A stretch of 64,000 nt of DNA from Amycolatopsis taiwanensis DSM 45107 (GTDB taxonomy: Bacteria > Actinomycetota > Actinomycetes > Mycobacteriales > Pseudonocardiaceae): assembly GCF_000519205.1 (NCBI RefSeq), contig NZ_JAFB01000016.1, forward strand, positions 1 to 64,000. Direction: 5' to 3'. Below, in pieces: positions 28,540 through 37,456 of the stretch (position 1 is the first letter of the stretch; each line of letters opens with the position of its first letter). Below the pieces are notes generated by a model, which worked only from the letters and a program-made list of their open reading frames with translations, did not search any database and was not told the DNA's origin. The translations under genes and the position numbers were made by a program.

Positions 28540-29223
28540 TTACGGCGGGCCCGCCTTGTATCCGACCCCGCGCACGGTGAGCACCACTTCAGGATGCTCC
28601 GGGTCACGCTCGACCTTCGAGCGCAGCCGCTGGACGTGCACGTTGACCAGCCGGGTGTCGGCCGCGTGCCGGTAACCCCACACCTGTTCCAGCAGCACTT
28701 CCCGAGTGAACACCTGGCGGGGCTTGCGGGCCAGCGCGACGAGCAGGTCGAACTCGAGCGGGGTGAGCGGGATGGCCTTGCCCTCCCTGGTCACCTCGTG
28801 TCCAGGCACGTCGATGGTGAGGTCCCCGATGGCCAGCGACTCGGCGGGTTCGGCCTCCGTCCGGCGCAGCCGCGCCCGGACCCGCGCCACCAGCTCCTTC
28901 GGCTTGAACGGCTTCACCACGTAGTCGTCGGCGCCGGATTCCAGGCCGAGGACGATGTCCACCGTGTCACTCTTGGCGGTGAGCATCACGATCGGAACCC
29001 CGGACTCCGCCCTGATCGCCTTGCAGACGTCGATGCCGTTCATGCCGGGGAGCATCAGGTCCAGCAGCACGAGATCGGGCTTGAGGTCCCGCACGGCGGG
29101 CAGCGCCCGAGAGCCGTCGGGGACGACGGCCGTATCGAAGCCCTCGCCACGCAGCACGATGGTAAGCATCTCCGCGAGTGCAGGGTCGTCGTCGACCACC
29201 AAGACACGTGCCTTCATGTCCAC
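28540..29223 (-). CDS. mtrA: Response regulator MtrA
   Basis: A 227-residue OmpR-type regulator almost superposable on mycobacterial MtrA. The receiver has the acidic pocket VVDDDP, the phospho-acceptor Asp in DLVLLDLMLPGMNG and the conserved Lys in DDYVVKPFKPKEL; the winged helix ends RLRSKVERDPEHPEVVLTVR. It controls cell-wall hydrolases, division and replication genes. GTG at 29223 gives VDMKARV, an ATG two codons later is equally possible. It heads the mtrA-mtrB-lpqB operon. Confidence 0.96.
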   Translation of the reverse strand: MDMKARVLVVDDDPALAEMLTIVLRGEGFDTAVVPDGSRALPAVRDLKPDLVLLDLMLPGMNGIDVCKAIRAESGVPIVMLTAKSDTVDIVLGLESGADDYVVKPFKPKELVARVRARLRRTEAEPAESLAIGDLTIDVPGHEVTREGKAIPLTPLEFDLLVALARKPRQVFTREVLLEQVWGYRHAADTRLVNVHVQRLRSKVERDPEHPEVVLTVRGVGYKAGPP

Positions 29224-29333
29224 ATATTCGCACTGCGGACGCTGTTCGTGACTTCCGACCCGGCATCTGGCGACAGCTTAGCTCGGATGGCCCAGCGATC
29301 CGACCTGATCCGTTACTGGAGAGTCCTTGTCGG

Positions 29334-29978
29334 TCAAGGTAAATCGAGTACCCGGACGAGTTCGGCGGCGTCGTGGGTGGTCCCGCCGTCGAGCACCCGC
29401 CACGGCGAAAGCCACGCCTCGGCGGCCAGCTGGTCGTAGACCCGCGCGCAGCGGGCCTGGAGTTCGTCGTCGGATTCGAAGGCGTCCTTCGCGCGCCCCT
29501 CCTCGGTCGCGGCGCGCCGCTCGGCCCGCTCGGCGGCGACCTCCGGAGCGACCCGGAACAGGAGCTGCACGGTGGGTACCGGCAGGCCGAACCGGTCGAT
29601 TTCCAGCTCACGCACCCAGCGCACGAACTCTCCGTGCGCATCCTGGTGCAGCCGCGCCGCACCGTATGCGGAGTTGGACGCAACGTAACGGTCGAGCAGG
29701 ACGACGTCATGCAGTTTCAGCGCGGCCTCGATTTCCTCAACGGCGTCGCGGCGGTCGAGCGCGTACAGCATGGCCATGCCGTAGACCGAATCCCCGAGGT
29801 CACCGTGACCGCGGTGCAGCGCCTCGTGGATGAGGTCGGCGTGCACGCTCCTGCCATAACGGGGAAAGGCGAGCGTCGCCACGCTCGCGCCCGCGTCGTG
29901 CCACGCCTTGGTCAGCGCTTCGGCGAGCGTGCGCTTGCCCGCCCCGTCCAGCCCCTCGATCACCACCAGTCGGCCCAC
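29334..29978 (-). CDS. tmk: Thymidylate kinase
   Basis: A 214-residue dTMP kinase. The P-loop is GLDGAGKRT at 9-17, the DR(Y/H) motif is LLDRYVASNSAYGAARL, and the LID region is around ERRAATEEGRAKDAFE. It makes dTDP for DNA synthesis. The P-loop has Arg after Lys instead of the commoner Ser/Thr pattern, as in mycobacterial Tmk. It lies upstream of mtrA on the same strand (110-bp gap), as Rv3247c does to Rv3246c. Confidence 0.93.
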   Translation of the reverse strand: MGRLVVIEGLDGAGKRTLAEALTKAWHDAGASVATLAFPRYGRSVHADLIHEALHRGHGDLGDSVYGMAMLYALDRRDAVEEIEAALKLHDVVLLDRYVASNSAYGAARLHQDAHGEFVRWVRELEIDRFGLPVPTVQLLFRVAPEVAAERAERRAATEEGRAKDAFESDDELQARCARVYDQLAAEAWLSPWRVLDGGTTHDAAELVRVLDLP

Positions 29979-30001
29979 GTCACGAGCCTATCGGCAGTCC
30001 T

Positions 30002-30445
30002 TCAACGGACTTCGAGGCCATTGGCCTTGGCCGCCTCAGCCTGGCGCCGGTCGCGGGTGACCAATGTGGGTGGTTCCCCGATGAGCTTCGGCACGTCGTG
30101 CAGGGCGACCGCGAGGTGGATGGCGTCCAGCGTGCGAAGTGAGGGGTGGTCCAGCACGAGCCGCCTGGCCACGGGCAGGATCCGATGCGGCGCGAGCGGC
30201 ACCATCGCGACAACACCGGAATCAGTGTCCTCATCGAAGCGTGAGAGGGCTGGCCCTTCATTCTTGACCCGCCCTGCGTCGCGCGCCGAAGCCAGGGCAC
30301 TGGCGAACTCCACGCGGGTCAAGTCGCTGGTAAGCACGTCGTGCTCACCAGCAAAGAGGAGATTCGCGAGTTCCCGGTGCTCCAGTTCATCCGGCAGGTA
30401 CGCGCGAACAAAAGCGCTTGTATCCACATACAGCGTTTTCACCAT
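30002..30445 (-). CDS. PIN-domain toxin of a type II toxin-antitoxin pair
   Basis: A 147-residue VapC-like PIN-domain ribonuclease. Acidic residues are in place: YVDTSAFV (first Asp), the Glu in TRVEFASAL, and the Asp in LRTLDAIHLAVAL, with a final TRDRRQ in the last strand. It would cleave RNA until bound by the upstream-encoded antitoxin. Its ATG overlaps the antitoxin stop by 7 nt (ATGGTGA), giving translational coupling. The pair separates tmk from ahcY, which are adjacent in mycobacteria. Confidence 0.85.
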   Translation of the reverse strand: MVKTLYVDTSAFVRAYLPDELEHRELANLLFAGEHDVLTSDLTRVEFASALASARDAGRVKNEGPALSRFDEDTDSGVVAMVPLAPHRILPVARRLVLDHPSLRTLDAIHLAVALHDVPKLIGEPPTLVTRDRRQAEAAKANGLEVR

Positions 30446-30726
30446 TCCCCCCGGGTCCACTCAAGAGCCTCACTGACCGCGGTTCCGCTGCCCCGCATGA
30501 GCTCTTCCAACTCCTCACGGCTGGGCACCGGGCCCTCCGGTTTGAAGGAGATAATCTTTCCTTCCCGACGCAGGCGCCGGTGCCGTTCCTGTGGGGTTTC
30601 CTTCCGGTCCACGGCCGCCCGTAGGGTTTCGGTGACGAACTCGTTGACGCTGCGCCCCTCCGCCTCGGCCATCGCCTTGATGCGGGCGTGAAGCTCGTCA
30701 TCGAGCCGCGTGATCATTTGTTTCAT
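30439..30726 (-). CDS. Ribbon-helix-helix antitoxin
   Basis: A 95-residue antitoxin. The N-terminal half is a ribbon-helix-helix, MKQMITRLDDELHARIKAMA followed by EGRSVNEFVTETLRAAV; the C-terminal half is a charged toxin-binding tail with PSREELEELMRGSG. It would bind its own promoter and neutralise the PIN toxin. The ATG at 30726 has no ribosome site; the -10-like TATCAT ends 6 nt before it, so the transcript is probably leaderless. Confidence 0.82.
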   Translation of the reverse strand: MKQMITRLDDELHARIKAMAEAEGRSVNEFVTETLRAAVDRKETPQERHRRLRREGKIISFKPEGPVPSREELEELMRGSGTAVSEALEWTRGEW

Positions 30727-30731
30727 ACTTC

Positions 30732-30764
30732 GATGATAGCGCGTCAGCGCAAGATGATAGCGCG
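30732..30764 (-). promoter_or_regulatory. Operator/promoter of the first toxin-antitoxin pair
   Basis: The 12-mer GATGATAGCGCG occurs at 30732-30743 and again at 30753-30764, exactly 21 bp apart, i.e. two helical turns, so two antitoxin dimers could bind on the same face. Read on the minus strand the first copy contains TATCAT, the likely -10 element, so binding would block transcription. Function is inferred from position. Confidence 0.55.
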
Positions 30765-30788
30765 GTTGGCCGAGGCCAACCGCGCTAT
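30757..30788 (-). terminator. Terminator downstream of ahcY
   Basis: ATAGCGCGGTTGGC and its complement form a 14-bp perfect stem with a CGAG loop, 15 bp after the ahcY stop. It overlaps the upstream operator copy of the toxin-antitoxin promoter. Confidence 0.75.
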
Positions 30789-30802
30789 ATCGGGGGTACA
30801 AA

Positions 30803-32275
30803 TCAGTAGCGGTAGTGATCGGGCTTGAACGGGCCTTCGGGGTCCACGTCGATGTATTCGGCCTGTTCCTTGGTCAGCTTGGTGAGTTCGCCGCCCAGCG
30901 CCCGCAGGTGGATCTGCGCGACCTTCTCGTCGAGCTTCTTGGGCAGCCGGTAGACCTCGCGGTCGTACTCCTCGTGCTTGGTGAACAGCTCGATCTGCGC
31001 GATCACCTGGTTGGAAAAGCTGTTGGACATCACGAAGCTCGGGTGCCCGGTCGCGTTCCCGAGATTGAGCAGGCGACCCTCCGACAGCACGATGATCGAA
31101 TGCCCGTCCGGGAAGGTCCACTCGTCGACCTGCGGCTTGATGTTCACCCGCCGGATGCCCGGGTAGCGGGCCAGGCCGGCCATGTCGATCTCGTTGTCGA
31201 AGTGCCCGATGTTGCCCACGATCGTCTGGTGCTTCATGCGGGCCATGTGCTCGGCCAGCACCACGTCCTTGTTACCGGTGGTGGTGATCACGATGTCCGC
31301 CTCGGCCAGTGCCGATTCCAGGGTCTTGACCTGGAAGCCGTCCATCGCCGCCTGCAGCGCGCAGATCGGGTCGATCTCGGTGACGATCACGCGGGCGCCC
31401 TGCCCGGACAGCGACTCCGCCGCCCCCTTCCCCACGTCGCCGTAACCGCACACCACCGCGACCTTCCCGCCGATGAGCACGTCGGTGCCCCGGTTGATGC
31501 CGTCGATGAGCGAGTGGCGGATGCCGTAGCGGTTGTCGAACTTCGACTTGGTCACCGCGTCGTTGACGTTGATCGCCGGGAACAGCAGGTCACCGGCGGC
31601 GGCCAGCTGGTACAGCCGCAGCACGCCGGTGGTGGTCTCCTCGGTCACGCCCCGGATGCCCTCGCCGATCCGCGTCCACTTGCCCGCGTCCGCCTTGAGC
31701 GACTCCCGCAGCAGCGACAGGAAGACCTTCCACTCGTCGGGGTCGTCGTCCTCCGGGGTGGGCACCACACCGGCCTTCTCGTACTGGGTGCCGCGGTGCA
31801 CCAGCATCGTCGCGTCCCCGCCGTCGTCGAGGATCATGTTCGGGCCCGCACCGTCCCAGGTCAGCGCCCGATCCGTGCACCACCAGTACTCCGGCAGCGA
31901 CTCGCCCTTCCACGCGAAGACCGGCACGCCCCGCGGGTTCTCCGGGGTGCCGTGCGGGCCGACGACCACGGCCGCCGCCGCGTGGTCCTGCGTCGAAAAG
32001 ATGTTGCACGACGCCCAGCGGACCTCCGCACCGAGCGCGACCAACGTCTCGATGAGCACCGCTGTCTGGACCGTCATGTGCAGTGAGCCCGAGACCCGCG
32101 CCCCGCGCAGGGGGTAGACCTCGGCGTATTCGCGGCGAAGCGCCATCAGACCCGGCATCTCGTGCTCGGCCAGCCGGATCTCCTTCCGGCCGAACTCGGC
32201 GAGTTCGAGATCCGCTACCGCGAACTCCACGCCATTACGGGTGTCGTGGCGCTTGGCAACGCTTTCGGGGGTCAT
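30803..32275 (-). CDS. ahcY: S-adenosylhomocysteine hydrolase
   Basis: A 490-residue adenosylhomocysteinase, which splits SAH to adenosine and homocysteine in the methyl cycle. The NAD-binding motif is [16 protein letters not shown], the substrate site includes [11 protein letters not shown] and [12 protein letters not shown], and the C-terminus ends [10 protein letters not shown], the tail that contributes Lys and Tyr to the cofactor site of the neighbouring subunit. The long form with the [11 protein letters not shown] insertion region is typical of actinobacteria. GGAGG before the ATG at 32275 decides the start. Confidence 0.96.
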   Translation of the reverse strand: MTPESVAKRHDTRNGVEFAVADLELAEFGRKEIRLAEHEMPGLMALRREYAEVYPLRGARVSGSLHMTVQTAVLIETLVALGAEVRWASCNIFSTQDHAAAAVVVGPHGTPENPRGVPVFAWKGESLPEYWWCTDRALTWDGAGPNMILDDGGDATMLVHRGTQYEKAGVVPTPEDDDPDEWKVFLSLLRESLKADAGKWTRIGEGIRGVTEETTTGVLRLYQLAAAGDLLFPAINVNDAVTKSKFDNRYGIRHSLIDGINRGTDVLIGGKVAVVCGYGDVGKGAAESLSGQGARVIVTEIDPICALQAAMDGFQVKTLESALAEADIVITTTGNKDVVLAEHMARMKHQTIVGNIGHFDNEIDMAGLARYPGIRRVNIKPQVDEWTFPDGHSIIVLSEGRLLNLGNATGHPSFVMSNSFSNQVIAQIELFTKHEEYDREVYRLPKKLDEKVAQIHLRALGGELTKLTKEQAEYIDVDPEGPFKPDHYRY

Positions 32276-32360
32276 CTGGCATTTCCTCCAAGGATCGGCG
32301 ACAAGTGAACAGTACCGTCCAGTTGTCCTATGCGTTTCACCGTGAAAAGGGAGGCTGCAC

Positions 32361-34670
32361 GTGCCGATACCCGGCCCCGAGACCCGGATCGTCGAGCTGC
32401 GCGTGCCCGGCTCGGGCGGCACCGGCGGCGAATCGCTGCTCGATGCCGTGAGCACGGTCGAGGTGGCCGGGGACGGGATCGGCCGGGTGGTCCGCCCGTC
32501 CGACCGGCTGCGCCGCCCGGCGCCCGGCCCCGTGCTGCGGGCGCTCGGCCGCCCGGTGCCTCGCACCCTCGAAGGCTACCTGTGGAGCGGAATGACCTCC
32601 GGTGGGGCGGCGAAGGCGAGCTGGGCACTGCTGTTCCCGTTCTCGCTCGCGAACGTGGCGCACTGGATGCTGCCGCCGGTACCCGAAGGCAGCCGTGCCG
32701 CGACGGCGCTCGGCGGGATCTGCCGTGGTCTCCTGCGGGTCGCCGGGTTGCTGCTGACCATGCTGCTGGTCAGTCAGCTCGCGGTGGTCGCGCTCGACGA
32801 GTTCGCGATGCAGTGCCTTGCCCCGGCGAGTGGCTGTCTCACCGCGGTACCCGACCGGCTGCGGGAGATCGCGCCGCTGCGCATGGCGGCCGGACTGCTG
32901 CCGCTCGGCGTGGTGATCTTCGTGCTGCACCGGCTGTCCGGCACCGACTGGCAGGTCACCACGAACGACGTCACACCACGGGGCGTCGCATTGCCCGGCG
33001 ACGCCCTGCGCCGGACTCGCTCGTCCGCGCTGCACGGCCTGCACACCCTGGCGGCGCTGGCATCGGTCGCGCTGGTCGCGCTGGGCGGGCCCACGCATCC
33101 GCCGGGGCTGTTGCCCGAGCTCGTCGCCTGGGTCTTCGCCCTTGCCCTGGTCCTCGCGGCCGTCGTGCTCGCGGGGTCCGGAGTCTGGGGCCTGCGCACG
33201 AGCGCGCGCCGGATCGTGATCGCGTTCGCCGCCCTCGTCATGGTCGCGACGGCGGGATTCGAACCGCCGGGCCCACGGGAATCCGGCATCGCCGATACCA
33301 CCGTGGAGACGATCGGCGCAGCGCTGCTCGGCGTGTGCGTACTGTTCGCGCTCCTCCTCGTTCCGGCCGCGCTGCTGGCCCGCCGGTCCTGGCGCACCCT
33401 GCCCAACCGGCTACGCCCGTGGCTGGGCGGCTGGGCGGCCGCGCCGGTGCTCGCCCTGGCGGTGCTGCTGGGCGCCGGCTTCGGCGCCGGGCTGGCGATC
33501 GGCGCCCGCCGCGCGCTCAGGGCCGAAGGGCTGCGCCTGCCCGCCGGCTATACCGCGATCACCACGGTGTGGGGCGCCGGGCTGGTGCTGGCCGGAGTCG
33601 TCGCGCTGCTCGCGTTCGCGATCGGCGTGCCGGTGCGACGGAGGAAGCGCGGTGTGCCCGACGTGGTGCGGCTGTTGCAGGACAATCCGGGCGACGAGCG
33701 CCTCGCCGCCCGGGCCTGGGCCCGCTCGGCCTGGGAGCGGCGCCACCTGCACCATCTCGCGCTGGCCGTGGTCCTGGGTATGTCCGCCTGCGCCGCCGCG
33801 CTGCCGGCTGCCCGGTTCGGCTTCCACCGGCTGCCCGGCTGGCTCGATCAGCTGTCCGGCGTCGGGCTCTTCGCGCTGGGCGCGATGGCCGCCGGGCTGC
33901 TGCGCGTGGTGTACACCGCGGCCAGGAAACCGGGCCGCAACCGGCATCTGGGCGCACTGGCGGACCTGGTCTGCTTCTGGCCCCGCGCCGCGCACCCCAC
34001 GGTTCCGCCGTGCTACGCGCTCAAGGCCGTGCCGGAGCTGACCGCCCGGGCCAAGCACCATCTCGCCGAGCCGAACACGCGGGTCGTTCTGGGCGGGCAC
34101 GACCAGGGCAGCCTGCTCGCGCTGGTCGCCACCGCCCGGCTCCTGCACAGCCCGGACGTCGACCGGGAGCGCGTGGGCCTGCTGACGGCCGGTTCCCCGC
34201 TGCAGTGGGGCTACCAGCGCGCCTTCCCCGCCGTGCTCTCCCACCAGTCGCTGACCTCGTTGTACGGGGCGCTCGAAGGCCGGTGGCGGGGACTGGCACG
34301 CGGCACCGACATCTTCGGCGGCGGGGTGACCACCTGGCGCCAGCAGGTGGTGGACGGGAAGTTGATCGGCGACGGCTACCGCGTCAACGGCACCACCGGA
34401 CCGTTGCCGCCCGCGCGGCCCCAGCCGACCGGCGCGCTGGTGCTCGGCGGCGATCACTGGCTGCCCGACCCGATCCGCGACACGCCCGGCCTTCGCCGGT
34501 GGCCCGCCGGCATCCTCGGGCACACCGGCTACGAGGTCGATCCCGAATGGGACCGGGCGGTGGCGATGGCCGCCGGCCTGGAGCGGCCGGACAGCCCGTC
34601 CCGCGCGCTCGGCGAGCAGGTGCCGCTGTTTCCCGACCTGCCCCGGTTCAACATCAACCTCGCGCGGTGA
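32361..34670 (+). CDS. Large membrane protein with C-terminal alpha/beta-hydrolase-like domain
   Basis: A 769-residue protein I cannot assign to a named family. It has about ten hydrophobic segments, two near 90-150, one near 180, and seven between about 225 and 535, and then a soluble C-terminal domain from about 545. That domain has the elbow [14 protein letters not shown], a G-x-Nuc-x-G turn with Asp581 in the nucleophile position, followed by [16 protein letters not shown] and [11 protein letters not shown], typical of lipase/esterase-like folds. It diverges from ahcY (85-bp gap). An envelope lipid-modifying role is possible but unproven. Confidence 0.75.
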   Translation: MPIPGPETRIVELRVPGSGGTGGESLLDAVSTVEVAGDGIGRVVRPSDRLRRPAPGPVLRALGRPVPRTLEGYLWSGMTSGGAAKASWALLFPFSLANVAHWMLPPVPEGSRAATALGGICRGLLRVAGLLLTMLLVSQLAVVALDEFAMQCLAPASGCLTAVPDRLREIAPLRMAAGLLPLGVVIFVLHRLSGTDWQVTTNDVTPRGVALPGDALRRTRSSALHGLHTLAALASVALVALGGPTHPPGLLPELVAWVFALALVLAAVVLAGSGVWGLRTSARRIVIAFAALVMVATAGFEPPGPRESGIADTTVETIGAALLGVCVLFALLLVPAALLARRSWRTLPNRLRPWLGGWAAAPVLALAVLLGAGFGAGLAIGARRALRAEGLRLPAGYTAITTVWGAGLVLAGVVALLAFAIGVPVRRRKRGVPDVVRLLQDNPGDERLAARAWARSAWERRHLHHLALAVVLGMSACAAALPAARFGFHRLPGWLDQLSGVGLFALGAMAAGLLRVVYTAARKPGRNRHLGALADLVCFWPRAAHPTVPPCYALKAVPELTARAKHHLAEPNTRVVLGGHDQGSLLALVATARLLHSPDVDRERVGLLTAGSPLQWGYQRAFPAVLSHQSLTSLYGALEGRWRGLARGTDIFGGGVTTWRQQVVDGKLIGDGYRVNGTTGPLPPARPQPTGALVLGGDHWLPDPIRDTPGLRRWPAGILGHTGYEVDPEWDRAVAMAAGLERPDSPSRALGEQVPLFPDLPRFNINLAR

Positions 34671-34680
34671 CGTTCATTCA

Positions 34681-36189
34681 CTAGACGGCCTCGGCGGGCT
34701 GCCGCCGTTGCTTGCCGAGGACGGCGTGCTGCCGGCCGTAGGCGAAATAGATCAACACGCCGACCACCATCCAGACCGCGAACCGGATCCAGGTGAGCAC
34801 GGCCAGGTTCAGCATCAACCACACGCAGGTCAGGATCGCCAGGATCGGGACCACCGGCATGCCGGGCACGCGGAATGCCCGCGGCAGCTCGGGATGCGTC
34901 CGCCGCAGCACCAGTACGCCACCCGAGACCAGCACGAACGCGAACAGCGTGCCCACGTTGACCATCTCCTCCAGCTTCTCGGCCGGGAAGAAGCCCGCCG
35001 TGACCGCGACCAGCAGGGCGACCAGCAGGGTCGCGCCGACGGGGGTAGCGCGCCGCCCGGTGCGGGCCAGCGCTTGCGGCAGCAGACCGTCACGCGACAT
35101 CGCGAACAGGATCCGGGCCTGGCCCAGCATCAGCACCAGCACGACGGTGGTGAGCCCGGCCAACGCGCCGACCGAGATCACCTGGGCCGCCCAGTTGACA
35201 CCGTTGAGCGCGAACGCCGTGGCCAGCGTCTTGTGGCTGCCGTCTCCCGCCGCGGTCGCGAGGTTGGTGTAGGGCACCATGCCGACGATCACCAGCGCCA
35301 CCCCGACGTACAGCACGGTCACGATGACCAGCGAGCCGAGGATGCCGCGCGGCACCGACTTGCTCGGGTTGCGGGTCTCCTCCGCCGTGGTCGCCACGAT
35401 GTCGAACCCGATGAACGCGAAGAACACCAGCGAAGCGCCGGCCAGCAACCCGAACGCGCCGTAGGTGCTCGTGGTGCCGCCCGCCAGCAACGAGAACAGT
35501 GACTGGTTGAGCCCGCTCTCGCCGGCACCGCTGGTCGCGGCGGGCGGAATGAACGGGTGATAGTTGACGGTCTTGACGTAGAGCAGGCCGAGCACGATGA
35601 CGAACACCACGATCGCCACCTTGATCGCGGTGATCACCATGGACACTCGTGAGGAGAGCTTCGTGCCGAGCGCCAGCACGGTGGCCAGTACCACCACCAG
35701 CGCCAGGGCGCCCCAGTCCATGCTCACTGCCCCCAGCGGAATGGTGGTCTTCGCGCCCGCGCCGAACAGGTAGCCCAGGATCGTCTGCAGATAGATCGAC
35801 CAGCCCTTGGCCACCGCGGCGGCGCCGACCGCCAGCTCCAGCACCAGGTCCCAGCCGATGATCCAGGCGGCGAACTCGCCGAAAGTGGCGTAGGAAAACG
35901 TGTAAGCGCTTCCCGCGACCGGCACCGTGGAGGCGAACTCGGCGTAGCAGAGCGCCGCCAGCCCGCAGGCGATCGCCGCCAGTACGAAGGAAATCGCGAC
36001 CGACGGCCCGGCGTAGTCGCCGGCGGCGCGGGCGGTCAGCGTGAAGATACCGGCGCCGATCACCACCGCGACGCCGAAGACAGTGAGGTCCCATGTGGAC
36101 AGATTCCGCCGCAGTTTGGTTCGGGGTTCGTCGGTGTCCCTGATCGACTGCTCGACCGACTTCGTCCGGAACAACCCCGTACCGGGCAC
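34681..36189 (-). CDS. APC-family amino acid permease
   Basis: A 502-residue transporter with about 12-14 membrane helices. The first helix carries the APC signature VVIGAGIFTLTARAAGDYAGP; FIGFDIVATTAEETRNPSKSVP is the conserved helix-6 loop motif of cationic amino acid transporters. The substrate is probably a basic or small neutral amino acid. It matches Rv3253c in position and family. The start is GTG at 36189. It converges on the preceding hydrolase gene with only 10 bp between stops. Confidence 0.9.
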   Translation of the reverse strand: MPGTGLFRTKSVEQSIRDTDEPRTKLRRNLSTWDLTVFGVAVVIGAGIFTLTARAAGDYAGPSVAISFVLAAIACGLAALCYAEFASTVPVAGSAYTFSYATFGEFAAWIIGWDLVLELAVGAAAVAKGWSIYLQTILGYLFGAGAKTTIPLGAVSMDWGALALVVVLATVLALGTKLSSRVSMVITAIKVAIVVFVIVLGLLYVKTVNYHPFIPPAATSGAGESGLNQSLFSLLAGGTTSTYGAFGLLAGASLVFFAFIGFDIVATTAEETRNPSKSVPRGILGSLVIVTVLYVGVALVIVGMVPYTNLATAAGDGSHKTLATAFALNGVNWAAQVISVGALAGLTTVVLVLMLGQARILFAMSRDGLLPQALARTGRRATPVGATLLVALLVAVTAGFFPAEKLEEMVNVGTLFAFVLVSGGVLVLRRTHPELPRAFRVPGMPVVPILAILTCVWLMLNLAVLTWIRFAVWMVVGVLIYFAYGRQHAVLGKQRRQPAEAV

Positions 36190-36331
36190 GCCTGCCTCCC
36201 GATGTCCTCCGCTCGCTGGCTGCGTGAATTCACCGTAACCCGGCGAAGGAGGGTGGGCATTTCAGCGAGCGCGCACAGCGGAGGCCATGGAGTGGCCTGC
36301 GGGGTGGTGCAGCCGGCGAAACCTCGACCGC

Positions 36332-37249
36332 CTACGAGGTCAACTCGCGGTCAAGGTCGGGTTCGAGGTAGATCAACCGCGCCGAAGGCACCTTCGCCCG
36401 CACCCGGGCCTCGGCCTCGTCGATCGCCCGCGCGACTTCCCCGGCGGTCAGCTTCGGGGTCAGCGCGAGCTTGGCAGCCACCAGCAGTTCGTCCGGGCCG
36501 AGGTAGAGGGTGCGGATGTGGATCACACGCTGCACCGGGCTGGACACCAGTTCGGCGACGATCGTCCGGAGTTCGGTCTCGGTCGCGCCCTCGCCGATGA
36601 GCAGGCTCTTCATCTCGACGATGAGGATGATCGCGATGACGCCCAGCAGCACACCGATGGCCAGCGTGCCGATCCCGTCCCACACGGGGTTCCCGGTCAG
36701 CACCGACAGGCCGACCCCGGCCAGCGCGAACGCGAGGCCCAGCAGCGCGCCGCTGTCCTCCAGCAGTACCACCGGGAGTTCCGGGGTGCGCGACTGGCGG
36801 ATGAAGCCCCACCACGACACCGAGCCCTTGATCTTCTTCGACTCGCGCATCGCGGTCACGAAGCTGTAGCCCTCGAGCGAGATCGCGACCACCAGGATGA
36901 TCACCGCGACCAGCGGGGTGCGCAGCGGCTCGGGGTGCAGGACCTTCTCGATGCCCTCGTACACCGCGAACGCCGACCCGAGGGTGAACAGCATCAGCGC
37001 GACGATGAACGAGTAGAAGTACCGCTCACGCCCGAAACCGAACGGATGCTCCGGCGTCGCCCGGCGCCGTGACTGCTTCTGGCCGAGCAGCAGCAGGCCC
37101 TGGTTGGAGGTGTCAGCGAGCGAGTGCACCGACTCGGCCAGCATCGACGACGAGCCGGTGAACAGGAAGCCGGCGAACTTCGCCAGCGCGATGCCCGCGT
37201 TGGCGGCGAGCGCCGCCATGATCGCCTTGGTTCCGCCGCTTGCCGACAC
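36332..37249 (-). CDS. Cation diffusion facilitator (Zn/Fe-type efflux) transporter
   Basis: A 305-residue CDF transporter. Five to six helices span about 10-210: the first metal-site helix has ESVHSLADTSNQ (HxxxD), the second VLLEDSGALLGLAF; the cytoplasmic C-terminal domain starts about 215 and includes the ferredoxin-like VIHIRTLYLGPDELLVAAKL. It would export divalent metal ions in exchange for protons. GTG at 37249 follows GAGAGGGG and gives the family's usual length; the open frame extends further without a good site. Confidence 0.88.
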   Translation of the reverse strand: MSASGGTKAIMAALAANAGIALAKFAGFLFTGSSSMLAESVHSLADTSNQGLLLLGQKQSRRRATPEHPFGFGRERYFYSFIVALMLFTLGSAFAVYEGIEKVLHPEPLRTPLVAVIILVVAISLEGYSFVTAMRESKKIKGSVSWWGFIRQSRTPELPVVLLEDSGALLGLAFALAGVGLSVLTGNPVWDGIGTLAIGVLLGVIAIILIVEMKSLLIGEGATETELRTIVAELVSSPVQRVIHIRTLYLGPDELLVAAKLALTPKLTAGEVARAIDEAEARVRAKVPSARLIYLEPDLDRELTS

Positions 37250-37456
37250 GCGACCCCTCTCGGATCGGTTCCGGCCTTGCCGGACTACCGCCGCGGATTC
37301 TAACCGGTTGCGGGGTGACCGCCGGCGAGGCCGCCGGTCCGGCACGGTCCGTCATCGAGGCACGGCAAGTTGATGACAGATAACCGAAAGCAATCTAGTG
37401 AGTTTCTTACAAACCAAATGTCCGGTTATGGTGGCCCTCCCACGGAGGAAGGCGAG

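Noticed and set aside
29224-29333. MtrA self-binding site upstream of mtrA
   Set aside because: Only a single GTAAC-type half-site is present (near 29310), not a paired motif.
32276-32360. SAH riboswitch in the ahcY leader
   Set aside because: I could not find the conserved core of that riboswitch, and the 85-bp gap leaves little room for it.
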